A stretch of DNA of 64,000 nucleotides from Dyadobacter fermentans DSM 18053 (GCF_000023125.1 NC_013037.1:3410001-3474000); one strand, 5' to 3'; counted from the stretch's first letter, positions 36,711 to 45,496 are shown. Notes: generated by a model not told the origin, from the sequence alone. Program-made: numbers and translations.

Positions 36711-36773
36711 GGGGTTTTGGATTTGAAAGAATACTGGTAACTTGGATGTCTGCCGAAAGCGCCACGCCTGCCC

Positions 36774-37547
36774 ATGAACATCATGTCGGACCTTTTATTG
36801 GATGATTACCGGAAACAACTCGGAACTGACCTTCACACAGCATGGCAGCAGCTCCGTGAAACCTTCGTCAGGGCCGATTCCTTCGATTTTTATACGTCAG
36901 TCGCCGTCATCACCTCTTCCAAAATTGAAGGCGAGCCGATGGACGTCGACAGCTATATCAAGCATAAAATCCAGCAGATCGAATACCTTCCTGAGCTCAC
37001 CCAAAAGCCGAATGACCTCTTCCGGGCATACATTTACGCAAAAGAGAACCGGCTCAGTCAGGAGCATTTTGCGCAGGCGCACCGGATGATTACCGAGCAC
37101 CTCCTGCCGGCGCATTGGCGCGGCGTGTACCGGCGTGGTGCGATGGTCGTGATGGAGCACAAAACGGGGCGCATTCAGTTCGAAGCGGCGCCTGCACATC
37201 TGCTGGAAACCGAAATGCGCAAGCTTTGGGATGATATCGGTGAACTGCTCAGCCGCGACCTCTCGCTGGAAGAGACATTCTACTACGCTTCGTTTATCCA
37301 TTTGCTGTTCGTGTGCATCCATCCGTTCAACGACGGAAATGGCCGGGCAGGCCGCCTGCTTGAAAAGTGGTTTCTCTCGGATAAACTTGGCGCCGCCGCA
37401 TGGCACGTTCAATCGGAGCAGCATTATTACCGGCACGTTGACGCGTATTACCGGAATTTGAACAAAATGGGACTATTTTACGAAGAATTGGATTTTACGA
37501 AAGCAGAGCCATTTTTAGGCATGCTGCCGGATGCGTTAAATAACTGA
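36774..37547 (+). CDS. Fic domain protein (probable AMPylase) with N-terminal inhibitory motif
   Basis: The protein has 257 residues. The catalytic loop HPFNDGNGRAGR is complete, with the catalytic His and the phosphate-binding Asp/Asn/Arg positions. An inhibitory motif of the (S/T)xxxE(G/N) type is seen as SSKIEG at residues 48-53, ahead of the Fic core, which marks a class II, self-inhibited Fic protein. Such proteins usually transfer AMP to Tyr, Thr or Ser of a target. ATG 36783 is an alternative start. It is divergent from the radical SAM gene and lies just upstream of a decayed PIN toxin gene. Its target is unknown. Confidence 0.9.
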   Translation: MNIMSDLLLDDYRKQLGTDLHTAWQQLRETFVRADSFDFYTSVAVITSSKIEGEPMDVDSYIKHKIQQIEYLPELTQKPNDLFRAYIYAKENRLSQEHFAQAHRMITEHLLPAHWRGVYRRGAMVVMEHKTGRIQFEAAPAHLLETEMRKLWDDIGELLSRDLSLEETFYYASFIHLLFVCIHPFNDGNGRAGRLLEKWFLSDKLGAAAWHVQSEQHYYRHVDAYYRNLNKMGLFYEELDFTKAEPFLGMLPDALNN

Positions 37548-37643
37548 AAAGTGTCGTTGGAGAATTTTGTCTCTCCGAGAAATCCTGTGTTGTTTAAGTT
37601 CAATGTGATTTCAAAAACATTGGAACTTGCCACACACTTTTTT

Positions 37644-37898
37644 ATGCCACCTCGCTACTATCTCGACACCTTGGTTTTTGGAGGTGTTTTTGACGCCGAG
37701 TTTGAAGTGGAGAGCCGACGCATTTTTGAACTCGTGAAGTTTGGCGAGGTCATTTGCATATTGTCCGAGGTTACTCAGGGCGAGCTAGCCGACGCTCCCA
37801 AAAGAGTCAGACACTTTGTTCAAAGCATCATGGGTTATTTTATTGAAGAAATTCCGCTAACCGACGAATCCATTCTCCTTGCCGAACTGAAACTATGA
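37644..37898 (+). pseudogene. Truncated PIN-domain toxin (VapC-like)
   Basis: The frame starts at ATG 37644 and encodes 84 residues. The N-terminal half of a PIN domain is clear: YYLDTLVFGGVFDAEF with the first active-site Asp, then SEVTQGELADAP with the conserved Glu. PIN toxins are normally about 130-150 residues. Here the chain stops soon after a helix reading DESILLAEL, so the C-terminal acidic residues of the active site are missing. The open frame runs upstream to 37551, but that part does not look like a PIN N-terminus. The stop overlaps the small antitoxin-like gene by 3 bases (ATGA). Toxic activity is probably lost. Confidence 0.7.
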
Positions 37899-38050
37899 AA
37901 TCGAAAGATAAGAGGGAAAAGGAGTTCGACGCTATCAGGATGACGCGCGAAATCAAAGAAAGAATATCCCGTGAAATTGAGGGAATGGATGTAGACCAAC
38001 TCAAAGCTTATTTTGCTGAAAGAAGAGCTAAGCTATACTCGGGTTTTTGA
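37895..38050 (+). CDS. Small antitoxin-like protein paired with the PIN gene
   Basis: The protein has 51 residues, is strongly charged and probably helical, with a FDAIRMTREIKERISREIEGM core. This resembles the short antitoxins found directly after PIN toxins in Bacteroidetes and other phyla. Its ATG overlaps the stop of the PIN gene (ATGA), which is the normal coupling in such pairs. Unlike the toxin, it appears whole. It ends at a TGA followed by an AT-rich gap. The family resemblance is by eye. Confidence 0.65.
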   Translation: MKSKDKREKEFDAIRMTREIKERISREIEGMDVDQLKAYFAERRAKLYSGF

Positions 38051-38051
38051 A

Positions 38052-38249
38052 CTAACATCGTAAATACCACTCCGGTAAGTGAATTTCCCTTCGGACATGA
38101 AGGCGCTGTAAGAGCTGAGCCCGCAATTTTCCTTTCTGATACCATTTTGAACCAGCAGCCTTCAAGCCGTACCACCCTTTGTCGATATACGAACCATTCT
38201 GGCAATTTGCATTCATGCCGGCGATCCCGCTCGTATGCAGTGTTATCAA
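38052..38249 (-). other. Unassigned open frame in the gap after the antitoxin gene
   Basis: A 65-codon frame on the - strand, from TTG 38249 or ATG 38216, encodes residues that look protein-like (an NGSYIDKGWYGLKAAG block, then a basic stretch and HLPEWYLRC). I cannot place it in a family. No exact -7 box was found. It fills most of the 277-base gap between the antitoxin gene and the phosphatase and may be a gene remnant. Confidence 0.3.
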
Positions 38250-38327
38250 AATGTAAAATTAAAGATAACAACTAGTCCGAATGCTTTCCAAACGGGTAAT
38301 ATTGTAACCACAATTTGCCACGAGTCT

Positions 38328-39725
38328 ATGCAATCTTTCAGTCGTTTATATTCCAAATTCCTCTTTGCCGGAATCCTGCTAACTGCGGGTGCTGTGCAAG
38401 CCCAGCAAAATAAAAGCTACCCGGCTTCTGCATTCCCCGATCGCGTGATCCTAGGCTACAAAGGTGATCCGGCCACTTCGCAAGCCGTGAACTGGCGCAC
38501 AGACTCCACGGTGACTACCGCCGTTGCCGCCATTCATGAGGCCGATCCTTCGCCGGATTTTCCTGCCAAAGCCCGCATTGTCCAGGCTGCCACGCACAAA
38601 CTGGTGCTGGACGGCAAAACGGCGCATTACCATGAAGCGAATTTTGGTGACCTGAAACCATCGACGCAATATGTCTACCGGGTCGGTGACGGGAAATCGT
38701 GGAGCGAATGGTTCCATTTCAAAACGGCGTCGGACAAGCCGGAACCGGTGTCGTTCCTCTATTTTGGGGATGCACAAAACGATATTCGCTCGCTGTGGTC
38801 GCGGGCCGTGCGGGGCGCGTTCACAACTTTGCCCAAAGCCAACCTCATGATCCATGCGGGCGATCTGATCAACAATGCGAATGCGGATTATCAATGGGGC
38901 GAATGGTTTGAAGCAGGCGGCTGGATCAATGGGATGGTACCCAACCTGACCACGCCGGGGAACCACGAATATTTCCGCGACGAAAAACGGACTCTTTTCG
39001 TATCCAAACATTGGAGACCGCAGTTCGCATTGCCCGAAAACGGGCCGGAAGGCCTTTCAGAAACGGCCTATTACATCGATTACCAGGGAATCCGGTTCAT
39101 CTCACTCGATTCGCAGGCAGCCATCCTCGATTCCACGACATTGAAAAGGCAATCTGAATGGTTTGAAAAAATCACCACCGGCAACCCCAACCGCTGGACG
39201 ATCGTGATTCACCACCATCCGATTTACTCCACCAAAAATGGCCGCGATAACGACGAATGGCGCAACACCATGGAGCCGCTGTACAAAAAACACAAGATTG
39301 ACATCGTACTCCAAGGCCACGACCACACCTATGGTCGCGGATTGAACATCCCGATTGGACAGAGCCGCAAAAAGCCCGACGGACCCATTTACGTGGTGTC
39401 GGTAAGCGGCCCGAAGATGTATGATATCGGGCTCCAAAACTGGATGGACCGCGCCGCTTCGAACACGCAATTGTACCAGGCCATTACTGTCGATCGCAAC
39501 AAGCTGTCTTTCAAAGCATTTACGGTCAACGGCGATTTGTACGATGCATTTGACCTGAATAAGGACAAAAACGGTATTAATACATTGGTAGAGCTTTCGA
39601 ACACGCTAAACACGCAGGAAAGGCTCGATTTGCCCGCCAATTATTTGAAGAGTTTCAAAGACGAAGAGCTTAAAGAATACAACCAGCGATACCAGGAGTA
39701 TAAAAAGCGCAAAGGCATTAAGTAA
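38328..39725 (+). CDS. Secreted purple acid phosphatase-like metallophosphoesterase
   Basis: The protein has 465 residues. ATG 38328 begins a signal peptide (cut near GAVQAQ); the frame's upstream part is noncoding-like. A fibronectin-like N-terminal domain (about 30-125, with GDLKPSTQYVYRVGD) is followed by the calcineurin-type domain with FGDAQ, HAGDLINNA, TPGNHEY, IHHHPIY and GHDHTYGR, which together supply the two-metal site. It should hydrolyse phosphate esters in the periplasm or outside the cell. A hairpin without a T run separates it from the convergent hydrolase gene. Confidence 0.92.
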   Translation: MQSFSRLYSKFLFAGILLTAGAVQAQQNKSYPASAFPDRVILGYKGDPATSQAVNWRTDSTVTTAVAAIHEADPSPDFPAKARIVQAATHKLVLDGKTAHYHEANFGDLKPSTQYVYRVGDGKSWSEWFHFKTASDKPEPVSFLYFGDAQNDIRSLWSRAVRGAFTTLPKANLMIHAGDLINNANADYQWGEWFEAGGWINGMVPNLTTPGNHEYFRDEKRTLFVSKHWRPQFALPENGPEGLSETAYYIDYQGIRFISLDSQAAILDSTTLKRQSEWFEKITTGNPNRWTIVIHHHPIYSTKNGRDNDEWRNTMEPLYKKHKIDIVLQGHDHTYGRGLNIPIGQSRKKPDGPIYVVSVSGPKMYDIGLQNWMDRAASNTQLYQAITVDRNKLSFKAFTVNGDLYDAFDLNKDKNGINTLVELSNTLNTQERLDLPANYLKSFKDEELKEYNQRYQEYKKRKGIK

Positions 39726-39756
39726 GTTTCCCTCGCGAAAAACTCGCCAGGGAAAC
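39726..39756. terminator. Hairpin between the phosphatase and CocE-type hydrolase genes
   Basis: GTTTCCCT and GCGA pair with TCGC and AGGGAAAC across one C/C mismatch and an AAAAC loop. It sits directly after the phosphatase stop. There is no T run, but the position between convergent genes supports a terminator role. Confidence 0.55.
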
Positions 39757-39777
39757 GAATGCGGTGCAGTGAGCCGG

Positions 39778-41649
39778 TCAGCGCAGGACAGGCAAAGTAA
39801 TCCTGCTCGGGTTGTCGGCATTGTGATGGATCGAAATCTCCGACTTCTGAAAGTCAGATTCCGATGCCTCAAAAATGTTCATGAATTTCTGCGGATTGCG
39901 ATCCACCAGCGGGAACCAGCTGCTTTGTATCTGCACCATCACACGGTGGCCCTTTTTGAATGTGTGCGCGACTTCGTTCAGTTTGACCGTAACCTGCTCG
40001 ATCTTACCTTTTGCAAACGGTTCCGGCTTCGAAAAATTATTCCTGAACTTGCCGCGTAGTACTTCCGCACGCACCATTTGCTGGTAACCGCTCATATCAA
40101 CGGCCTTTTCCCCTTCCTTAACTGCTGTTACGGATGAGCCTGCGGGCCACACGTCTATTACTTTCACGATAAAATCGGCGTCGGAGCCGGTCATGGACAC
40201 CATCAGGTCCGCAACGATTTCGCCAGTTAGAGTGAGGTCTTCCGATAATGAATCCGTTTGAAAACTGAGCACATCCGGTCGCTGTGATGCGAAACGCTGG
40301 TCCTCTGCCATATATTCGTTGTTGCGATGCCCGCTAGTTACGCTGGTGTAAGGCACCGGGTTCGCAGGATCGCTTTCATAGTTGGTTAGGCTGGTGCTGG
40401 GAGTGGGCTTTTCCACCGCTAATTTGCCATTTGGCCCGAAATAATAGGGCGTTGGCTTGCTGTTTGCCGGCGGCCAAACGTCGTAGTGCTTCCATTCATT
40501 TGATCCTGTCTCAAAAACGGTAACCTCCGGCTGCTCAAAAGTGCCTTTTCCTTTGAGGTAGTGATTGAAAAACTTCGTTTCGATCTCCTCCTGATAGTAT
40601 TTGTTCACATCCGCGCCAAACTGATAGCGGGCAAAGCCCTTCCAGGCAGGCGCCGCCCAGCCTCCGTGCGTCCAGGGGCCCATTACCAGCCGGTTGTTGT
40701 TGCCCGGGCTTTGTTTCTCAATGGCCGCATAGGTTTTCAATGCACCATACAAATCCTCCGCATCAAACCACCCGCCTACCACGAGCACCGCGGGTTTGAT
40801 GTTTTTCAAATGTCTTTTAATGTTCCGCGACTGCCAGAACTCGTCATACACGGGATGGGCCGTCGTTTGCCGCCAAATGCTGTTCGGATCGGCGAAATAG
40901 GGCGCGGCATTGGTCTTTTTCAACGCGCCGAGTTCGAGAAAATATTTGTAAGCGTCTTTATATTCTACGCTAAAATGGCTTTGATAATTGGTGCCATCCT
41001 TGCTTTTGAGGCCGTCAAAACCGCTGTAAAAGCCGAAATTGTCCATGAGAAAGAATGCGCCGTTATGGTAGCAATCGTCGCCGATGAATTCGTCCGACAT
41101 CGGCGCTTGCGGAGACACCGCTTTCATCGCCGGGTGGGCATCCGGCAGACCCGCCGACGAGTAGTAGCCAGGAAACGAAATGCCCCATTGGCCCACTTTC
41201 CCATTGTTTCTGGTATTTTTCAAAAGCCACTCGACCGTCTCATGGGTGTCGCTCGACTCGTCCACGTCCTTGCTGCTCTTCTTGTTCGGGATCGCGGGCG
41301 TCATTTCGCGGAAAGTGCCTTCGCTTTTGTACCGGCCTCGGGCATCCTGATATACAAAAATGTATTTCTCACGCATGAGGTGCACATTAGGCCCGAGCGA
41401 ACGGCGGTAATTCCCCTCGCCATAAGGCCGCACCGAATACGGCGTGCGCTGCATGATGATCGGGTAGGTTTGAGAATTGTCCCGGGGCGTGTAAATGGCG
41501 GTAAATAGCCTCACCCCGTCGCGCATGGTAATGTATTGCTCTGTTTTGATGTAGTTCGCCTTGATCCAACTCGTATCCGGGGCCGGGTTCTGAGCGATGA
41601 CCGCCCAATGCAGAAGGCATAGCAAACACAGCAATACATTTCTTTTCAT
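39778..41649 (-). CDS. CocE/NonD family hydrolase (X-Pro dipeptidyl-peptidase S15-like), secreted
   Basis: The protein has 623 residues. ATG 41649 starts a signal peptide (LLCLLCLLHWAVIAQ); the longer frame begins with GTG 41733 and includes a -7 box, so it is rejected. The alpha/beta hydrolase core has the nucleophile Ser in GISFPG, an Asp in GGWFDAEDLYG and a His in GPWTHGGW. The C-terminal jelly-roll domain (about 400-623) is typical of CocE and acyl-ester or dipeptide hydrolases. It is divergent from the MBL-fold gene. The substrate, ester or X-Pro peptide, is not settled. Confidence 0.9.
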   Translation of the reverse strand: MKRNVLLCLLCLLHWAVIAQNPAPDTSWIKANYIKTEQYITMRDGVRLFTAIYTPRDNSQTYPIIMQRTPYSVRPYGEGNYRRSLGPNVHLMREKYIFVYQDARGRYKSEGTFREMTPAIPNKKSSKDVDESSDTHETVEWLLKNTRNNGKVGQWGISFPGYYSSAGLPDAHPAMKAVSPQAPMSDEFIGDDCYHNGAFFLMDNFGFYSGFDGLKSKDGTNYQSHFSVEYKDAYKYFLELGALKKTNAAPYFADPNSIWRQTTAHPVYDEFWQSRNIKRHLKNIKPAVLVVGGWFDAEDLYGALKTYAAIEKQSPGNNNRLVMGPWTHGGWAAPAWKGFARYQFGADVNKYYQEEIETKFFNHYLKGKGTFEQPEVTVFETGSNEWKHYDVWPPANSKPTPYYFGPNGKLAVEKPTPSTSLTNYESDPANPVPYTSVTSGHRNNEYMAEDQRFASQRPDVLSFQTDSLSEDLTLTGEIVADLMVSMTGSDADFIVKVIDVWPAGSSVTAVKEGEKAVDMSGYQQMVRAEVLRGKFRNNFSKPEPFAKGKIEQVTVKLNEVAHTFKKGHRVMVQIQSSWFPLVDRNPQKFMNIFEASESDFQKSEISIHHNADNPSRITLPVLR

Positions 41650-41678
41650 GACTTTGGTTTTGTTTGGATAAGTAAATT

Positions 41679-41686
41679 CAAAAATA
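41679..41686 (-). promoter_or_regulatory. -7 box TATTTTTG of the CocE-type hydrolase gene
   Basis: This is an exact TAnnTTTG match. It gives a leader of about 20 bases to ATG 41649. Confidence 0.55.
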
Positions 41687-41738
41687 CGCAAGAAAGCGTA
41701 CATTCGTCCACTGCTAACTTTCACCCCCTCCACATGCT

Positions 41739-42875
41739 ATGACAAAACGGATCATTAAACTTTCCTTCATGACTTTCTTCATCATTCTGGCTGTGGTAGT
41801 CATTGCCGCGGTCATATTCATGCAGCAACCGCTATTCGGCAAGCAACCGTCCGGTGCGAGGCTCGAAAGGATCAAACAGTCGCCGCATTACCGCGACGGA
41901 CAATTCCAGAACGAGCATTTCACACCCGATCTCGCCGAGGGAAATAGTTATCTAAAGGTTTTCACAAAATTTTTCTTCGGTAAAAGCAAATACAACATCC
42001 CCGGCGCATTGATCCCTTCGCAAAAAACGGATCTGCTCCACCTGAAACCGGACGAAAATGTGCTGGTGTGGTTTGGGCATTCGTCGTATTTCATGCAGAT
42101 CGACGGGAAGACAATGCTCGTCGACCCGGTTTTCAGCGGCAGCGCGTCGCCCATTTCATTCACCACGCCGAGCTTCAAAGGCACCGATGTTTATCAGGTG
42201 GAAGATTTCCCGTCAATCGACTATCTGTTCATCTCCCACGATCACTGGGACCACCTCGATTACGAAACGATCCTGAAACTCAAACCGAAGGTCAAAAAGG
42301 TCATTACCGGCCTCGGAACCGGCGAACACCTCGAATATTGGGGATACGACATTGCCCGCATCATTGAAAAGGACTGGAACGAAAGCGCCGACCTGGGCGA
42401 CGGCTTCATGGTAAACCTTACACCGGGGAGGCATTTCTCGGGCCGCGGTTTCAGCCGTAACCGTGCCATGTGGGTGTCGTTCGTGCTGCAAACCCCCACG
42501 AAGAAAATCTTCATCGGCGGCGACTCGGGTTATGACGATCATTTCAAAAGAATCGGCGCGAAATTCGGGCCGTTCGACCTTGCGTTGCTGGAATGCGGGC
42601 AATATAATGAAGCCTGGAAATACATTCACATGATGCCTGAAGAAACCGTAACCGCTGCCCGCGAGCTGGGCGCAAAGAAGCTGATGCCGGTACATTGGGC
42701 CAAATTCGCATTGTCGATCCACGACTGGAACGAGCCGATCCTCCGCGCCAGCGCCGAAGCTCAGAAGCAGAATATGCCGCTCGTAACGCCTCTAATCGGA
42801 CAAAAAGTGGATTTGGACGGCGACCAGACGTTCACACAATGGTGGAAAGAGGCGCGGTTGCAGCCGGAAGAGTAA
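41739..42875 (+). CDS. MBL-fold metal-dependent hydrolase, NAPE-PLD-like, membrane anchored
   Basis: The protein has 378 residues. One N-terminal transmembrane helix (about 8-30) anchors it, with the hydrolase domain probably in the periplasm. The metallo-beta-lactamase motif SHDHWDHLD is complete, preceded by VWFGHSSYFMQIDG and LVDPVFSG, which are typical of the N-acyl-phosphatidylethanolamine phospholipase D/UlaG-like branch. Later metal ligands are seen in TPGRHFSGR, GGDSGYD and MPVHWAKF. The likely substrate is a phospholipid or other phosphodiester, which is inference. It has a strong terminator after the stop. Confidence 0.88.
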   Translation: MTKRIIKLSFMTFFIILAVVVIAAVIFMQQPLFGKQPSGARLERIKQSPHYRDGQFQNEHFTPDLAEGNSYLKVFTKFFFGKSKYNIPGALIPSQKTDLLHLKPDENVLVWFGHSSYFMQIDGKTMLVDPVFSGSASPISFTTPSFKGTDVYQVEDFPSIDYLFISHDHWDHLDYETILKLKPKVKKVITGLGTGEHLEYWGYDIARIIEKDWNESADLGDGFMVNLTPGRHFSGRGFSRNRAMWVSFVLQTPTKKIFIGGDSGYDDHFKRIGAKFGPFDLALLECGQYNEAWKYIHMMPEETVTAARELGAKKLMPVHWAKFALSIHDWNEPILRASAEAQKQNMPLVTPLIGQKVDLDGDQTFTQWWKEARLQPEE

Positions 42876-42898
42876 GTATCAGAAGAGCTACAAAAAAT

Positions 42899-42925
42899 AA
42901 CGGCCGGGCATGTAGCCCGGCCGTT
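42899..42925. terminator. Bidirectional terminator between the MBL-fold and T9SS cargo genes
   Basis: A perfect 11-bp stem, AACGGCCGGGC/GCCCGGCCGTT, has an ATGTA loop. TTTCT follows on + and a TATTTTTTG run on the - strand, so it should serve both convergent genes. Confidence 0.88.
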
Positions 42926-42946
42926 TCTATGCTCAATGAGAACGAA

Positions 42947-45124
42947 TTAGTCCACTTTGATGAATCTCAGCTTCGTGTCGTCGCCTCCGTGGCTGACCTT
43001 CATGAAGTAATGTCCGCTACCGAGCTTTTTCACATTAATGCGGTGCGTGTTTTTACCTTCCGAAATACGGATGGTTGAGCTGCTCACCGGCTGTCCGGCC
43101 AGGTTGTAGATCGTCACGTCCGATGTTCCTGCCTTGCGCGATGAGAACTGGAAGTTCACAAAATCCTGCGCAGGGTTTGGCGAAATAACAGAGCCTACCA
43201 GCACGTCGGGGTTCACCGCTACGATTTTGCTTTTGGTGAAAGTACCGTCGATGTCGATCTGCTTCAACTGGTAGTAGTTGATACCCGGCAGTGGATTTTC
43301 GTCAAGGAAGTTGTATTTGCCAACACGCTGGTCGGTGAGTGACACTTTTCCGAGTGATTTCTCACCTTGCATGCGGTCGTCGAAACGAAGCACTTCAAAT
43401 TCTTTACCATCTTCCTCCGCAACCACGTTCCAGCTAAGCTCTACGCCTTTTTCAACTGCTTTTCCTTCAAAATTCGACACATAGATCGGCAACTGAACGT
43501 TCACACCGAATGCAGCGATTGTAGGAGTGGACTTGCAGCTACCTCCCTGGATTTCCAGCGCATAAGTACCTGATTCCAGCAAATTATAGTCAATGTAAGG
43601 CGTATTGCTTTGAGGAGCCACGCGGTTCTGGCGGAGCGTAACACCGTCCTTTTTAATTTTCCAGTCAATCGCGTACACTTCGTCGCCATCGAAAAGGAAT
43701 GAAAGACCGGTTTCACCTGCCGATACCACTGATTCCAGTTTTGGCCCGCGTTTACATGAAGTGCGGGTGTCTGTTGCTGAAACATTAAAGCTGCGTGTTG
43801 CTACTGCTGGTGCTATACAATCCTCCGCTTTCAGCTCGAAAGTATAGGTTCCGTTTTGCAGGTAATTGAATGTAAGGTTGGTAGTGTTAGAGGTCAGTGT
43901 GCCTGTTCTGCCGCTCGCTACCGGGGAACTGCCTTGCAGAATCCGCCATGAGAATACGCGCAGGTTGCTTCCGCCGTAATTGATCGTAGCGCTGCTTGGT
44001 GTAATTCCCGTGATGCTCGTTACCGACGGGCCGTTCTCACAATTGGGAACAACTACAACCGGTTCATTAACGGTGAACGAACGGCTGCTCACACCCGAAG
44101 TACAGTTATTTCCTTCGATTTCGAGGGTATAGCCGCCTGGTGTCAGTGAGTTGTATGAAAGATTGACTGACGTAGCGCCGCCAAAATCGTTGGTCGTCCC
44201 CGAACGAACTTCCGTTCCGCCGGACTTGATGCGCCATTTCAGGCTGTTCACGCCGGAACCCGTGAATGCAACGGTCAGGGCCGTCTGGGTGATGTTGGTG
44301 ATGTTGCTGATGGCCGGGCCGGATGCGCAGTTATTGTCGGGCAGCGGAGTGGCTGTCTTTGGAGATGTAGGCCAGAAACAACCGTTCACCATGTCGGGCG
44401 TCAGTACATTAACCCATTTCGCGTCCATGTAGCTTCCGTCCCTGCGCTGGATTGTCTGAACGAGCAATTCCATGCTGTAATTTTCTTCCCGGTCATCGGT
44501 CTCACCCTGCTTGATCTTTACGCGCAGCAGGCCGTCCACATACTTAATGAACTGGTAAGTGTTACCAGTAGGACCGACGAATACGCCCAGACGCTCGCCA
44601 TTCGGCATGGCAACGCCGTTACAGGTGATTTGGCCGCTGCCGTTTGTTCCCAGGAGGTTCATAGGACCGGTGCTGGGGTCAACCGGGTTGATACAAGACT
44701 GGATCAGCGTCGTTGTCGCCGGATTCACAGGAAAAGTACCTTCTTTGAGCGAGTATAGAATGTCCAGGTTATCAGCGATGCGACCGTTCCAGTTCAGATA
44801 AATGCGGTTGTCCTTTAGAAGAACATTCACCGGCTGATCGTCACCTGTCCGTCCCAGGTACTCACCGTGTGTCCAGGTCCTTCCTCCGCAGGAAACGCGG
44901 GTAGCCAAAGGCGCAGCTGGTGCAGCGGCAATGGTAAAAGGCTGGTCTGCAGACTCTGCATAGGGATTCCTGATTTCGTAAGAACCATTCAGGGCACCAG
45001 CAATACTGCTTTCGACATTTACATCGTCGGCAAGCGGCAGCATGCCTCCGGCGTCATTGTTTGGAGCCGCTGCCACCGAGCTTACTACTCCTCCCGCAAA
45101 AATAAGTTTTAGTAAAAATTTCAT
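42947..45124 (-). CDS. Secreted multidomain protein with T9SS type A sorting domain and tandem Ig-like repeats
   Basis: The protein has 725 residues. It has a signal peptide (cut near SVAAA), an N-terminal region of about 240 residues with a paired Cys pattern, then three tandem units of about 90 residues (about 262-355, 360-450, 455-545). Each unit begins with a Cys followed by GP and ends with a conserved TYTLELxxxxC-type strand. A fibronectin-like segment (about 545-640) is followed by the C-terminal sorting domain (about 647-725) with SPNPAQDFVNF, TIYNLAGQPV and GHYFMKVS. It should be exported by T9SS and attached to the surface or released. Its ligand is unknown. Confidence 0.87.
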   Translation of the reverse strand: MKFLLKLIFAGGVVSSVAAAPNNDAGGMLPLADDVNVESSIAGALNGSYEIRNPYAESADQPFTIAAAPAAPLATRVSCGGRTWTHGEYLGRTGDDQPVNVLLKDNRIYLNWNGRIADNLDILYSLKEGTFPVNPATTTLIQSCINPVDPSTGPMNLLGTNGSGQITCNGVAMPNGERLGVFVGPTGNTYQFIKYVDGLLRVKIKQGETDDREENYSMELLVQTIQRRDGSYMDAKWVNVLTPDMVNGCFWPTSPKTATPLPDNNCASGPAISNITNITQTALTVAFTGSGVNSLKWRIKSGGTEVRSGTTNDFGGATSVNLSYNSLTPGGYTLEIEGNNCTSGVSSRSFTVNEPVVVVPNCENGPSVTSITGITPSSATINYGGSNLRVFSWRILQGSSPVASGRTGTLTSNTTNLTFNYLQNGTYTFELKAEDCIAPAVATRSFNVSATDTRTSCKRGPKLESVVSAGETGLSFLFDGDEVYAIDWKIKKDGVTLRQNRVAPQSNTPYIDYNLLESGTYALEIQGGSCKSTPTIAAFGVNVQLPIYVSNFEGKAVEKGVELSWNVVAEEDGKEFEVLRFDDRMQGEKSLGKVSLTDQRVGKYNFLDENPLPGINYYQLKQIDIDGTFTKSKIVAVNPDVLVGSVISPNPAQDFVNFQFSSRKAGTSDVTIYNLAGQPVSSSTIRISEGKNTHRINVKKLGSGHYFMKVSHGGDDTKLRFIKVD

Positions 45125-45201
45125 AGAGCGTATAAAATAAGTGGGCGATATGGATTATGTGACCGATCTAAGCTATTTAGAATCAACCGCATCGTCCGTT
45201 T

Positions 45202-45209
45202 CAAATATA
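45202..45209 (-). promoter_or_regulatory. -7 box TATATTTG of the T9SS cargo gene
   Basis: This is an exact TAnnTTTG match about 80 bases upstream of the ATG. Confidence 0.5.
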
Positions 45210-45465
45210 CTACAAACACCTAGAAAAATTTTTATTGTTGGTAGAATAATAATGCCTGCTTAATCTAGTTAAACCGACCCTTGCGCATAAGTAAGTTTAT
45301 AAAAACGCTTTCCATTCGTTTCTACCCGGCTTTGACACGAACTTAATGGAGAATTGGAGGGGTGATATAAAAAATATTTCGAGAGGAGCAGTAACTGAAA
45401 TAGCTACAATTGTAGAATAAATACTACTATCACACTTACATGTAGAAGAAATGCGTCAGAAACAA
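45210..45465. other. AT-rich gap with no recognised gene
   Basis: This is the part of the 403-base gap between the T9SS cargo gene and tRNA-Glu that holds neither a promoter nor a terminator I can recognise. No convincing open frame, RNA fold or repeat was seen. Confidence 0.5.
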
Positions 45466-45496
45466 AAAAACCGCTCAAAAAAAGTGAGCGGTTTTT
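45466..45496 (-). terminator. Rho-independent terminator of tRNA-Glu
   Basis: A perfect 12-bp stem, AAAAACCGCTCA/TGAGCGGTTTTT, has a 7-base loop. On the - strand it is followed by a T run. It starts 32 bases past the tRNA 3' end. Confidence 0.85.

Noticed and set aside
36774-38050. A new defence island around the Fic and PIN genes
   Set aside because: Only a Fic protein and one broken toxin-antitoxin pair are present; no nuclease, helicase or sensor genes accompany them.
40561-41508. 315-codon open frame on the + strand
   Set aside because: It is antisense to the CocE-type hydrolase with an intact catalytic triad.
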